Translations under genes and position numbers: made by a program
Notes under the pieces: model-generated
What the model was told of the DNA's origin: nothing
Seen by the model: only the letters and a program-made list of their open reading frames with translations
Database searches by the model: none
Assembly: GCF_020886115.1 (NCBI RefSeq)
Contig: NZ_AP025185.1
Location: 1,612,001 to 1,676,000 of the forward strand
Length of the DNA: 64,000 nt
DNA from: Flavobacterium ammonificans
GTDB lineage: Bacteria > Bacteroidota > Bacteroidia > Flavobacteriales > Flavobacteriaceae
Direction: 5' to 3'
Part shown: one piece after another, positions 44,531 through 50,607 of the stretch
How the letters are laid out: each line of letters starts with the position of its first letter
Position numbering within the stretch: the first letter of the stretch is position 1

Positions 44531-44657
44531 CTTTAGGTGAGTTTGGACCTCCAGTTCTCCCGAGTTTAATATTAATGCTAGGTTTTAGAGATTTTCCGGG
44601 TGAAGAATCAGTTTTTTTTGTTTGGGTCTTTTCCCGTGGTTGATTTTTTTTAGCCAT
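44520..44657 (-). CDS. 45-residue basic peptide overlapping the membrane-protein gene
   Basis: Begins MAKKNQPREKTQTKK, then contains SSPGKSLKPS, and ends RTGGPNSPKDGK. The stop codon (44522-44520) lies inside the first codons of the downstream membrane-protein gene in another frame, an 11-bp overlap. Composition (Lys, Pro, Thr, Ser) resembles the IKPGPKRTA ORFs although the order differs. It may be a chaperone or antitoxin-like partner, or a translational coupler; nothing decides between these. Confidence 0.5.
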   Translation of the reverse strand: MAKKNQPREKTQTKKTDSSPGKSLKPSINIKLGRTGGPNSPKDGK

Positions 44658-44756
44658 ATGTCTCTTTTAATTGATTTGTTTGGAATAATTACCGCTATTT
44701 TTTAATATCATTGATGTGATATTCCTTTTTTAAGTATTGCTAGCAGTTTATTAATT

Positions 44757-44840
44757 CTATTTTTTTGTTGTTGATTTTGCAGGTGTTCCTGTTGGCGTTG
44801 CAGTTCTTTTTGGTCCTGGTTTGATTACTTGTATGGTCAT
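44757..44840 (-). CDS. 27-residue basic ORF (IKPGPKRTA family)
   Basis: Reads MTIQVIKPGPKRTATPTG then TPAKSTTKK and TAG. The clearest member of a small family with copies at 43869-44033 and, degenerate, at 41607-41723 and 46214-46276. It lies between the TIR-membrane gene and the next two ORFs, at the boundary between modules. No promoter motif is obvious upstream. Confidence 0.5.
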   Translation of the reverse strand: MTIQVIKPGPKRTATPTGTPAKSTTKK

Positions 44841-44904
44841 AGGGTTATTTTTTTAAGTTAGTTACTGACTAGTCTTATAATATAGTTATAAAGTCATGAG
44901 ACTT

Positions 44905-45891
44905 TTATTTACCCCCAATATTTCTTACTTTATCTATGAGTTCAATACTTCTTTCAATAATTTTTGGGTCGTAATCTGATGAAGATTGATTTGAGAAATT
45001 ATTCAATTGATTATTAATATTCCAATCTCTGAATATCTCTTTGATTTCATCGGGATTAATTTTGTCATTAAAAACTTGTAGATAAAATTTTCCAAAAGAA
45101 ATTGCGTGGATTCTGTCTGCAATTTTTAATGATTCACTCATATAGGATTTTCCTAGCGTGAAAGAGTATTTTGAAGCTGCTATTAAGAGTATTATAATAA
45201 AAACACTCTTCAAGGCATAAAAAGTTGTTAAACTCCAATTTTCCTGTTCTTTGAATACACTTAAAGTAGTATTTGAAAACCAAATCGCAATACCAATTCC
45301 ACTAACTAGTGAAATAAAACCTAGACAATACCAAAAACGACCAGAGTTACTTTGTCTTTTCTCTCTAATATTTAATCCGCTTAGGGTTTCATTAATATAA
45401 GATGGAGCAGTTGTTTCAATTTTTTCCTTTATTTCTTGAGCCTGTTCATCAGTTGCCAACTTTTTACCTAAAAAAGAATTTATTGCTTCGTTGATTTTTT
45501 TAACAACTTCATTAATTTCATTTTCTGAAAGTTTGTTTTTTAATGTAATAAAGTTGATGCTTAATATACTTTCAGGAAAGTTTTCATAATTAATTTCACC
45601 TGCTACTATTGGAATTAATAATTTATCATTTCGCTGACTAGTATAATTTCTTAATTGGATAAGCTCATTTAAAAAATTTTTTGATTTTAATGAATATGAA
45701 GTAATTATTGGAATAATTACATCAGAAGCTAAAATTGCTTTTTTAAATGAATATTCTTGTTCTTTACCGTAATCGGTTTCTTCATCAAAAATTTCGTGTC
45801 CTAATTCTTTGAGTCTATAATTTAATTCATAGTATAGACTTACATTTTTGTCCATTTCTATTTTTTGACCTAATAGATATATTTTCGCCAT
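44905..45891 (-). CDS. TIR-domain protein with two transmembrane helices
   Basis: A 328-residue protein. Residues about 1-135 form a TIR domain: AKIYLLGQKIEMDKNV, then ASDVIIPIITSYSLKS, then FLNELIQLRN with the putative catalytic Glu76. Two membrane helices lie at about 187-205 and 222-241, and a helical C-terminal domain follows to the Ile/Arg-rich end. TIR domains in bacterial defence cleave NAD+ or make signalling nucleotides. The membrane-anchored layout may localise the activity. Its own activation trigger is not visible. The 83-residue gene just upstream may be its partner. Confidence 0.78.
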   Translation of the reverse strand: MAKIYLLGQKIEMDKNVSLYYELNYRLKELGHEIFDEETDYGKEQEYSFKKAILASDVIIPIITSYSLKSKNFLNELIQLRNYTSQRNDKLLIPIVAGEINYENFPESILSINFITLKNKLSENEINEVVKKINEAINSFLGKKLATDEQAQEIKEKIETTAPSYINETLSGLNIREKRQSNSGRFWYCLGFISLVSGIGIAIWFSNTTLSVFKEQENWSLTTFYALKSVFIIILLIAASKYSFTLGKSYMSESLKIADRIHAISFGKFYLQVFNDKINPDEIKEIFRDWNINNQLNNFSNQSSSDYDPKIIERSIELIDKVRNIGGK

Positions 45892-45958
45892 AATTTTATA
45901 AGATGAGTGATTTTTTTAAATACTATTTTATGAGTATATAACTTTTAAAATCATATAG

Positions 45959-46210
45959 TTATAATTTTTCAATGACACATTTAACGAATTCAGTCCTAGG
46001 TCTTGGAGCTGAAACTGTATTGCAACAGCTTTTAATTGCATTTAATATTTGTGTATCATTATGAAAAGGGAAATATTTTTTGATTTTTTTGATTAAATAG
46101 TCTACTTCCCATGTTTCTTGACAAGCGAAATACCTACGGTCTCTGTTATCTCTGATTTTTTTATCATCATATTCGCTCCAACTTTCATTTAAAATTTTTT
46201 CTACTGACAT
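45959..46210 (-). CDS. small cytosolic protein, 83 residues, upstream of the TIR gene
   Basis: Acidic and basic residues alternate in NESWSEYDDKKIRDNRDRRY. The C-terminal part (IKKIKKYFPFHNDTQILNAI) is helical, with three Cys residues in SCCNTVSAPRPRTEFVKC. No family is recognised. It lies 67 bp upstream of the TIR gene in the same direction and is the first full gene of the defence block, 140 bp after the ACCGTAA-type promoter. A regulatory or antitoxin-like role is possible. Confidence 0.6.
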   Translation of the reverse strand: MSVEKILNESWSEYDDKKIRDNRDRRYFACQETWEVDYLIKKIKKYFPFHNDTQILNAIKSCCNTVSAPRPRTEFVKCVIEKL

Positions 46211-46213
46211 ACT

Positions 46214-46276
46214 TTATTTTTTTATTGCCCTACTCTTTGTTCCAGTTTTCGGTTTTCCTGTTAAAATTTTATATGC
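46214..46276 (-). pseudogene. partial copy of the small basic ORF family
   Basis: The minus-strand frame ending TGKPKTGTKSRAIKK then TAA resembles the TGKP region of the ORF at 43869-44033 and shares the DNA word GGTTTTCCTGTT with it. There is no good start codon or IKPGPKRTA core. It stands in front of the 83-residue gene, at the head of the defence block. Confidence 0.35.
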
Positions 46277-46332
46277 TATTAATCCCAATACACTATCAAA
46301 AGCGATAGCACATTAGAGTAATAACAAACGTC

Positions 46333-46470
46333 TTATTTTGTTTTTGGAAAAATAGAAAGTTTGTCGGGAATGATTTTACGGTTTTCCGGACAATTCGTTA
46401 CGGTTAATGGTAATTGAAGTTTGCCAAGCGGATGGCTTGGTGTGTTTGGGGGCGAAATGGTGTAGTTCAT
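46333..46470 (-). CDS. 45-residue ORF overlapping the defence-block promoter
   Basis: Reads MNYTISPPNTPSHPLGKLQL and ends SIFPKTK. It follows the DnaC-like gene by about 100 bp. The frame contains both ACCGTAA boxes and the -7-like element, so either the boxes are fortuitous coding sequence or the frame is fortuitous. Pro-rich with one Cys. Low support. Confidence 0.3.
   Translation of the reverse strand: MNYTISPPNTPSHPLGKLQLPLTVTNCPENRKIIPDKLSIFPKTK
46347..46405 (-). promoter_or_regulatory. ACCGTAA-box promoter 1, at the head of the defence block
   Basis: On the minus strand AACCGTAAC (46405-46397) and AACCGTAAA (46383-46375) are direct repeats 22 bp apart. TATTTTTC at 46354-46347, one mismatch from TAnnTTTG, lies 21 bp after the CGTAA of the second box. 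The same geometry occurs at sites 2 and 3 (50394 and 54664). Confidence 0.5.
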
Positions 46471-46573
46471 TTTAATTTGGGTGTAAATGATTTGGATTAT
46501 AAAAGTAGTAAAAATAGGATTAAGTAGTTTACTATTTGGTCTTCTTTTTTTGTTGCTTCGTTCCTCGCAATGA

Positions 46574-47179
46574 CTACCGCTTGTCGGGGGTGGATTTGTC
46601 GAAGGAGATGAGGTTGAGCATGGCGCGCATTCGGGAGCGAACACGGTTGCCATAGGCGTTTTCTATTTCGGAGGCGGAGAGGTTGGTGGTGATGTGGGTT
46701 TGCACTTTCTTGGACACAAACAGATCATAGCGTGATAGGATGATTTCGGCCATGACATTGCATTCGTTACCGAAGTATTTCAAGTTTTTTTCCACTCCCA
46801 AATCGTCAAAGCAGTAGTTGCGACCTTCTTGGTTGTTGCCCCGGCTGTAGCGATGAATGACTTCGTAGCCGTCTTTGATGAATTCGAAACTAATGTCGCG
46901 GCAGGTTTTTAAATGGAAACGGTTGTCTCTGTGGGTGACGTATTTCATTAAGCTCATCAGTGAGGTTTTGCCACAACCGATTGGTCCCGTGAGGAGGATT
47001 CCTTTGCTGAGGTCTAGGTCAAATAGGGTCGCTACTACTTCGTCTTTGAGGTAGTAGGCGATGAGTTTGGATAGGTTGTTTTGGTCGGCTTCACGGAAAT
47101 GGAATTGCGTACCGTAGTCGGTTTTTCCTTTTTGTTCGAGCCATTTGATTATTTCGGGGTAGTCGTAGTGGGTTTTCAT
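46574..47179 (-). CDS. DnaC/IstB-like AAA+ ATPase
   Basis: A 201-residue P-loop ATPase. Walker A is GPIGCGKTS (about 62-70), Walker B-like is NYCFDDLGVEKN (about 121-132), the sensor-1 region is THITTNLSASEIE and the arginine finger region is NRVRSRMRAML. It resembles helicase loaders on Bacteroidetes mobile elements and plasmids. Directly upstream is a replication-type protein. Likely role: loading a helicase at the element's own origin. Confidence 0.85.
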   Translation of the reverse strand: MKTHYDYPEIIKWLEQKGKTDYGTQFHFREADQNNLSKLIAYYLKDEVVATLFDLDLSKGILLTGPIGCGKTSLMSLMKYVTHRDNRFHLKTCRDISFEFIKDGYEVIHRYSRGNNQEGRNYCFDDLGVEKNLKYFGNECNVMAEIILSRYDLFVSKKVQTHITTNLSASEIENAYGNRVRSRMRAMLNLISFDKSTPDKR

Positions 47180-47246
47180 TTTTTCGGTTTATTATGGGTT
47201 GTAACGAGTTCGAGATACTGAAACAAGTTCAGTATGACAAATAATA

Positions 47247-47993
47247 CTAAAGTGGTTCGTCGTAGTTTTTGTCTACTGTTGTGTGAAGGTTTTGCGCCTG
47301 GGGTTTGTTGGCTCCTGTTGTTTTGGGTGGGAGGCTGCTGCTGAATTTGGCGGTATTGAGGATCCAATTGCGCGCGGCGGCTTGCCAGTCTTTCATTTTT
47401 GTTTTTCCGCCAATTAGCCATCCGTTACTGGTATAGTAATTGAAAAAGCGTTCTGCTTCGAATTCGGAGACTTCTTGACTGCTGAAATATCCTTTCACAA
47501 TTTCGAGCGCCGGGTGTGTTTTTTGGATGTTCTCTTTGGCTACTGCCAAGACATTTTCTTCTTCCTTAATTTCCAATTTTTCTGGGGTGGTCTCTTTATA
47601 ATGTTTTCTTTTTGTTTTAAGTATAGGTTTACTATATATAGAGGGTTCAGCAACCTGTTCAGCGACCTGACTAGTAGGCTGCCTATTTTTGGTACTGCTA
47701 CCGTTGGATAAATCGTGGATAATTACCGTGGTTCCCGCATACGGATTGTAGGAGGGCAGGTAGTCAATGAATCCCAATCGCTGCAGTTCTTTGATGCATT
47801 TGTGGTAAGTAGCCTTGGAAGCTATTTTACTGGCTTTCATCATTTCGTCTCTGGAAATGGTAATGGGATTTTTGAATCGGTTGATGTTCCATCGTTGAAA
47901 GAGGGCGAGGTACAAACTGATGTGGGTTGGGTTGAGGGTTGCTTCATGGGCGATTTGTATGAAGAAACCGGTGAGGTGTTTGATGTAGTTCAT
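47247..47993 (-). CDS. DnaD-like replication or regulatory protein of the element
   Basis: A 248-residue protein with an N-terminal winged-helix-like part (HISLYLALFQRWNINRF, SKATYHKCIKELQRLGFIDYL), a polar Lys/Glu linker at about 110-150 and a C-terminal segment with ERFFNYYTSNGWLIGGK and MKDWQAAARNWI, a block typical of DnaD/DnaB-like primosomal proteins of Bacteroidetes phages and elements. Paired with the DnaC-like gene that follows it. The 67 bp between them contain a 21-bp palindrome (47216-47236) with a CTGAAACAAGTTCAG core. Confidence 0.8.
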   Translation of the reverse strand: MNYIKHLTGFFIQIAHEATLNPTHISLYLALFQRWNINRFKNPITISRDEMMKASKIASKATYHKCIKELQRLGFIDYLPSYNPYAGTTVIIHDLSNGSSTKNRQPTSQVAEQVAEPSIYSKPILKTKRKHYKETTPEKLEIKEEENVLAVAKENIQKTHPALEIVKGYFSSQEVSEFEAERFFNYYTSNGWLIGGKTKMKDWQAAARNWILNTAKFSSSLPPKTTGANKPQAQNLHTTVDKNYDEPL

Positions 47994-47995
47994 TT

Positions 47996-48062
47996 TCTGT
48001 TGTCGGTTATCGGTTGTCAGTTGTTGGTTATTGGTTGTCGGTTATCTGTTATTGGTTCTCGG
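47996..48062. repeat. degenerate heptamer repeat (GTTATCG/GTTGTCG variants)
   Basis: About nine imperfect copies of a 7-bp word (GTTATCG, GTTGTCA, GTTATTG, GTTGTCG) directly upstream of the replication-type gene. Its register matches the exact GTTATCA array at 48305-48374. Confidence 0.7.
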
Positions 48063-48094
48063 ATTTGGGTTAACTCTGATTCTTCTTTTTTCCT

Positions 48095-48303
48095 TTCTTT
48101 TGGCTTGACCCAAAAGAAACAAAAGGTCAAGACTTGGAGTCCTCGTCGGTCAAATTTATTCTCGAGGGCTAAATGAAAAAAACTCGGCTAAAGCCTCAAA
48201 CAGCTTTTCATTTTTCGCCCTCTTCGACTATTTGACGCACGACTGCGGACTCTAAGGTCGGTTGCGTTTTGTGGTGCATAAACGGGTTTAGGTTTCAATT
48301 GAC
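48095..48303. repeat. structured repeat, copy 1
   Basis: A 200-bp element opening CTTTTGGCTTGACCCAAAAG (itself a hairpin). It then forms a long interrupted stem: GAGTCC (48137-48142) with GGACTC (48247-48252), GTCAAAT (48149-48155) with ATTTGAC (48230-48236), GAGGGC (48164-48169) with GCCCTC (48217-48222), and AAATGAAAA with TTTTCATTT, capped by a GGCTAAAGCC hairpin. Copies 2 and 3 preserve the pairing with different bases. No protein frame fits the region. Confidence 0.85.
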
Positions 48304-48304
48304 G

Positions 48305-48374
48305 GTTATCAGTTATCAGTTATCAGTTATCAGTTATCAGTTATCAGTTATCAGTTATCAGTTATCGGTTATCG
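48305..48374. repeat. tandem heptamer array (GTTATCA)8 plus two GTTATCG
   Basis: Ten head-to-tail 7-bp units, eight identical. The array runs into the last codons and stop of the HTH gene at 48369. A period of 7 is neither helical (10.5) nor codon-based, so slippage would change the spacing between the structured repeat and the HTH gene in 7-bp steps. It is iteron-like in appearance, next to replication genes. Confidence 0.9.
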
Positions 48375-48644
48375 GTTGATGGTTTTGTTTCCATTTAATA
48401 GTTTGTCGATGTGGGCGGATTCATAAAAGATAATACCGCCGACTCTAGTGTAGGTCAGTGTGCCGTTGATGCGGAGGTTTTGGAGTGTGCCGGGTGAGAT
48501 GTTCAACAGCTCTCGGACTTCATTGGATTTGAGCCACTTTTTTTGCTGCTGTTGGGGTTTGATTTCTAATAGGGTGCTGAGGTCGGCGATTAATAATTGG
48601 CGGAACTCGTTTAGGTCTTCTTTTGTGATTACTTCAATTGCCAT
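48369..48644 (-). CDS. excisionase-like helix-turn-helix protein
   Basis: A 91-residue HTH_17/MerR-type protein. KKWLKSNEVRELLNISPGTL and QNLRINGTLTYTRVGGIIFY form the classical helix-turn-helix plus wing. The N-terminal helix carries a Gln run. Proteins of this type regulate excision and transfer of Bacteroidetes integrative elements, usually next to RteC, which is encoded 630 bp upstream here. Confidence 0.88.
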   Translation of the reverse strand: MAIEVITKEDLNEFRQLLIADLSTLLEIKPQQQQKKWLKSNEVRELLNISPGTLQNLRINGTLTYTRVGGIIFYESAHIDKLLNGNKTINR

Positions 48645-48730
48645 AGTATTTAATTTAAATTATTAGTTATGGTGCAAAATTGTAGTGTTTGATTTGTTTT
48701 GTTTCACAACGGGGTGGGGGTTGGGTGTTT

Positions 48731-48937
48731 TTTTTCTTTTGGCTTGACCCAAAAGAAACAAAAGGTCAAGACTTGAGCCCTCGTCGGTCAAATTTATTCT
48801 TGAATTCTAAATGAAAAAAAACTCGCTTCGCTCAAACAGTTTTTCATTTTACGAATTCCGCGAATATTTGACACTCGACTGCGGACTCTAAGGTCGGATG
48901 AGTTTTGTAGTAAGGCATCATGAATAGGTTTCAGTTG
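48731..48937. repeat. structured repeat, copy 2
   Basis: Same element as copy 1. The variable stem here is GAATTC (48802-48807) with GAATTC (48853-48858), again able to pair, while the flanking GTCAAAT/ATTTGAC and AAATGAAAA/TTTTCATTT stems are unchanged. The apical hairpin is CGCTTCGCT-like instead of GGCTAAAGCC. Lies in the 626-bp gene-free gap between the HTH gene and rteC. Confidence 0.85.
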
Positions 48938-49019
48938 ATGTTTATCAGTTAATTTTTGATGTATTTTGTCTTGATTACTAATGGGTTTATATTTTATTGG
49001 AATTCGTGAATCTTCGATT

Positions 49020-49207
49020 TCAAAAGAAACAAAAGGTCAAGACTTGAGCCCTCGTCGGTCAAATTAAGTCTTGAATTAGAAATGAAAAGAACTCGCTGCG
49101 CTCAGACAGCTTTTCATTTGTACTAATTCTTCGACTATTTGACACTCGACTGCGGACTCTAAGCTCGGATGAGTTTTGTAGTAAGGCATCATGTTTAGGT
49201 TTCAGAT
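49020..49207. repeat. structured repeat, copy 3 (lacks the first hairpin)
   Basis: Begins at CAAAAGAAACAAAAGGTCAA, so it is missing the opening CTTTTGGCTTGACC arm. The variable stem is GAATTAG (49073-49079) with CTAATTC (49123-49129), a third compensated version. It ends at the same ATCATG-TTAGGTTTCAG boundary as copy 2. Confidence 0.85.
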
Positions 49208-49215
49208 GGCGGTTG

Positions 49216-49266
49216 TCGATATACGATATACGATGTATGATATACGATGTATGATATACGATTTAC
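49216..49266. repeat. ATATACGATGT simple repeats upstream of the rteC stop
   Basis: Alternating GATATACGAT and GATGTATGAT words for about 50 bp between structured repeat copy 3 and the rteC gene. Confidence 0.8.
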
Positions 49267-49271
49267 GGTTG

Positions 49272-50120
49272 TCAGATTAGTTCGTCGAGGTTGTCCATGC
49301 GTTTGAGGAGTTGGTGGTTGAGGTTGGTGATGAATTTGGTTTTCTCACTTTTGCGGGCTCTGATTTCGAGGAAGGCTCTGCGGTATTGTCCCAAGTCGAT
49401 TTCGAATATATGTTCGAAGTATTCGGCGATGTCTTTGAGGTCGGCAGCACCATTGTTGAATACTCCTTCGGTGTGTAATGCATACAGGAGTTCGGTTAGG
49501 GCGACTTTGGAGCTGGTCCAAGTTATTTTCCCTTTCGGTTCGCGTTGTGAATTTTCTAAGCTTTCTTTTTTTTCTAGGACCAATAGTTGGTTTTCGATAT
49601 ACAATTGAATGAGATCATTGGCTAGGATTGTGGCTACTTTGAAATCATGGGAGGTGGCAAAGGAAGGATCTGTTTCGAAATAATAGGAGTCTAAGGCGAG
49701 TTTGATGTCAAACTTGCCTCGGAGGAAATATTGGTAATCTAAATAGGTATTACCGGCACGGAAGTATTGGTAGAAATCCAATTCTTTGTCAAAAAAGGCT
49801 TTCAGTTTGGAGAGTTCGTTGTTGTAGTATTTCTTCAGTATGCGATCACCACCACTGGGCTTTTTTCGCTCTATTTGATAGATTTGGTTGAAATAAATTA
49901 GCTTGGAAGTGAACTGCGGTTTGACTTCCTTAAAGAATTTAATTTCTTCTCCTTCTGATTTAAAATTAGCTTTGGCTACTATTTTCCGAACGGCATGAAT
50001 GGATTTGAGAATGACGTTAATGGCTTGTTCGCACTGCTGAATGGGATTGTCGATTTCTAAATCGATGAAGTTCAACTGCTCGTTGAGGTTGCGTAATAGG
50101 GGGGCGTATTTGGGATTCAA
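49272..50120 (-). CDS. rteC: RteC family element regulator
   Basis: A 282-residue protein of the RteC family, which in CTnDOT-type conjugative transposons activates the excision operon. It shows the conserved helical pattern with FFKEVKPQFTSKLIYFNQIY, the central FYQYFRAGNTYLDYQYFLRG, and the C-terminal DNA-binding-like KVALTELLYALHTEGVFNNG and FEIDLGQYRRAFLEIRARK. It marks this region as an integrative element even though no integrase lies in the window. Confidence 0.9.
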   Translation of the reverse strand: MNPKYAPLLRNLNEQLNFIDLEIDNPIQQCEQAINVILKSIHAVRKIVAKANFKSEGEEIKFFKEVKPQFTSKLIYFNQIYQIERKKPSGGDRILKKYYNNELSKLKAFFDKELDFYQYFRAGNTYLDYQYFLRGKFDIKLALDSYYFETDPSFATSHDFKVATILANDLIQLYIENQLLVLEKKESLENSQREPKGKITWTSSKVALTELLYALHTEGVFNNGAADLKDIAEYFEHIFEIDLGQYRRAFLEIRARKSEKTKFITNLNHQLLKRMDNLDELI

Positions 50121-50158
50121 GGGAAATGGATTTGCGATAGTCGATATACGATTTATGA

Positions 50159-50287
50159 CCCCGAAGCTTCGGGGCGATTTACGATATGACTATCTGGTTT
50201 ATAATTTTTTTAAGGTGGGGACATGGCGATTTTTGATTTACGATATACGATTTACGATGTTCGATTTACAACCCCGAAGCTACGGGG
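50159..50287. repeat. two CCCCGAAGC-TCGGGG palindromes in ATACGAT-rich DNA
   Basis: CCCCGAAGCTTCGGGG at 50159-50174 is a perfect 16-bp palindrome. CCCCGAAGCTACGGGG at 50272-50287 is a one-mismatch copy. Both are flanked by CGATATACGATTTACGAT words. They belong to the same family as the pair near 12561-12609 in the core genome. Confidence 0.82.
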
Positions 50288-50393
50288 CGATGTTCGATTT
50301 ACGATGTTTGCTATCTGGTTTATACTTTTTTATTTTTTCTCTGTGTTACCTCTTAATTGCGCATGCAATTGATTATCTGTTGTAAAACGGCTT

Positions 50394-50452
50394 CAATTTT
50401 ACTACAAATAATTACTATTCCATTACGGTTTTTTGACTATTTTTTTACGGTT
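50394..50452 (-). promoter_or_regulatory. ACCGTAA-box promoter 2
   Basis: On the minus strand AACCGTAAA (50452-50444) and AACCGTAAT (50430-50422) are 22 bp apart, and TAAAATTG at 50401-50394 (one mismatch to TAnnTTTG) lies 21 bp after the second CGTAA. The nearest downstream gene on this strand is rteC, 270 bp away; the intervening 50121-50393 holds only repeats and no clear gene. Confidence 0.5.
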
Positions 50453-50591
50453 TTGTATTGATAGGACTGCTTAGTAATCCCATTTTTTTAACGCGTTCAA
50501 TGAGTTCGGCATCGGAGCCCCCTTCAAAGATGAGTTGCCTTTTTAAGTTGGCTTTTCTTTTTTCAATTGTATTGAGGGAAGGGGGAATGTA
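50445..50591 (-). pseudogene. truncated 3' copy of the response-regulator gene
   Basis: Bases 50464-50591 are nearly identical to the 3' end of the NarL-type regulator gene at 54832-55503 (about 128 bp with a handful of differences). The frame encodes the HTH tail: TIEKRKANLKRQLIFEGGSD, AELIERVKKMGLLSS, then runs 7 further residues to a new stop. No start codon or receiver domain is present. The two copies flank the TonB/GLPGLI block as direct repeats. Confidence 0.85.
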
Positions 50592-50607
50592 GTGAGGTAG
50601 AACTATT

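Noticed and set aside
47176..47421. Basic 81-residue minus-strand frame across the end of the replication-type gene
   Set aside because: It overlaps a better-supported gene in another frame and ends in a palindromic intergenic repeat.
48305..48374. CRISPR array
   Set aside because: The repeat unit is 7 bp with no spacers and no cas genes; it is a simple tandem repeat.
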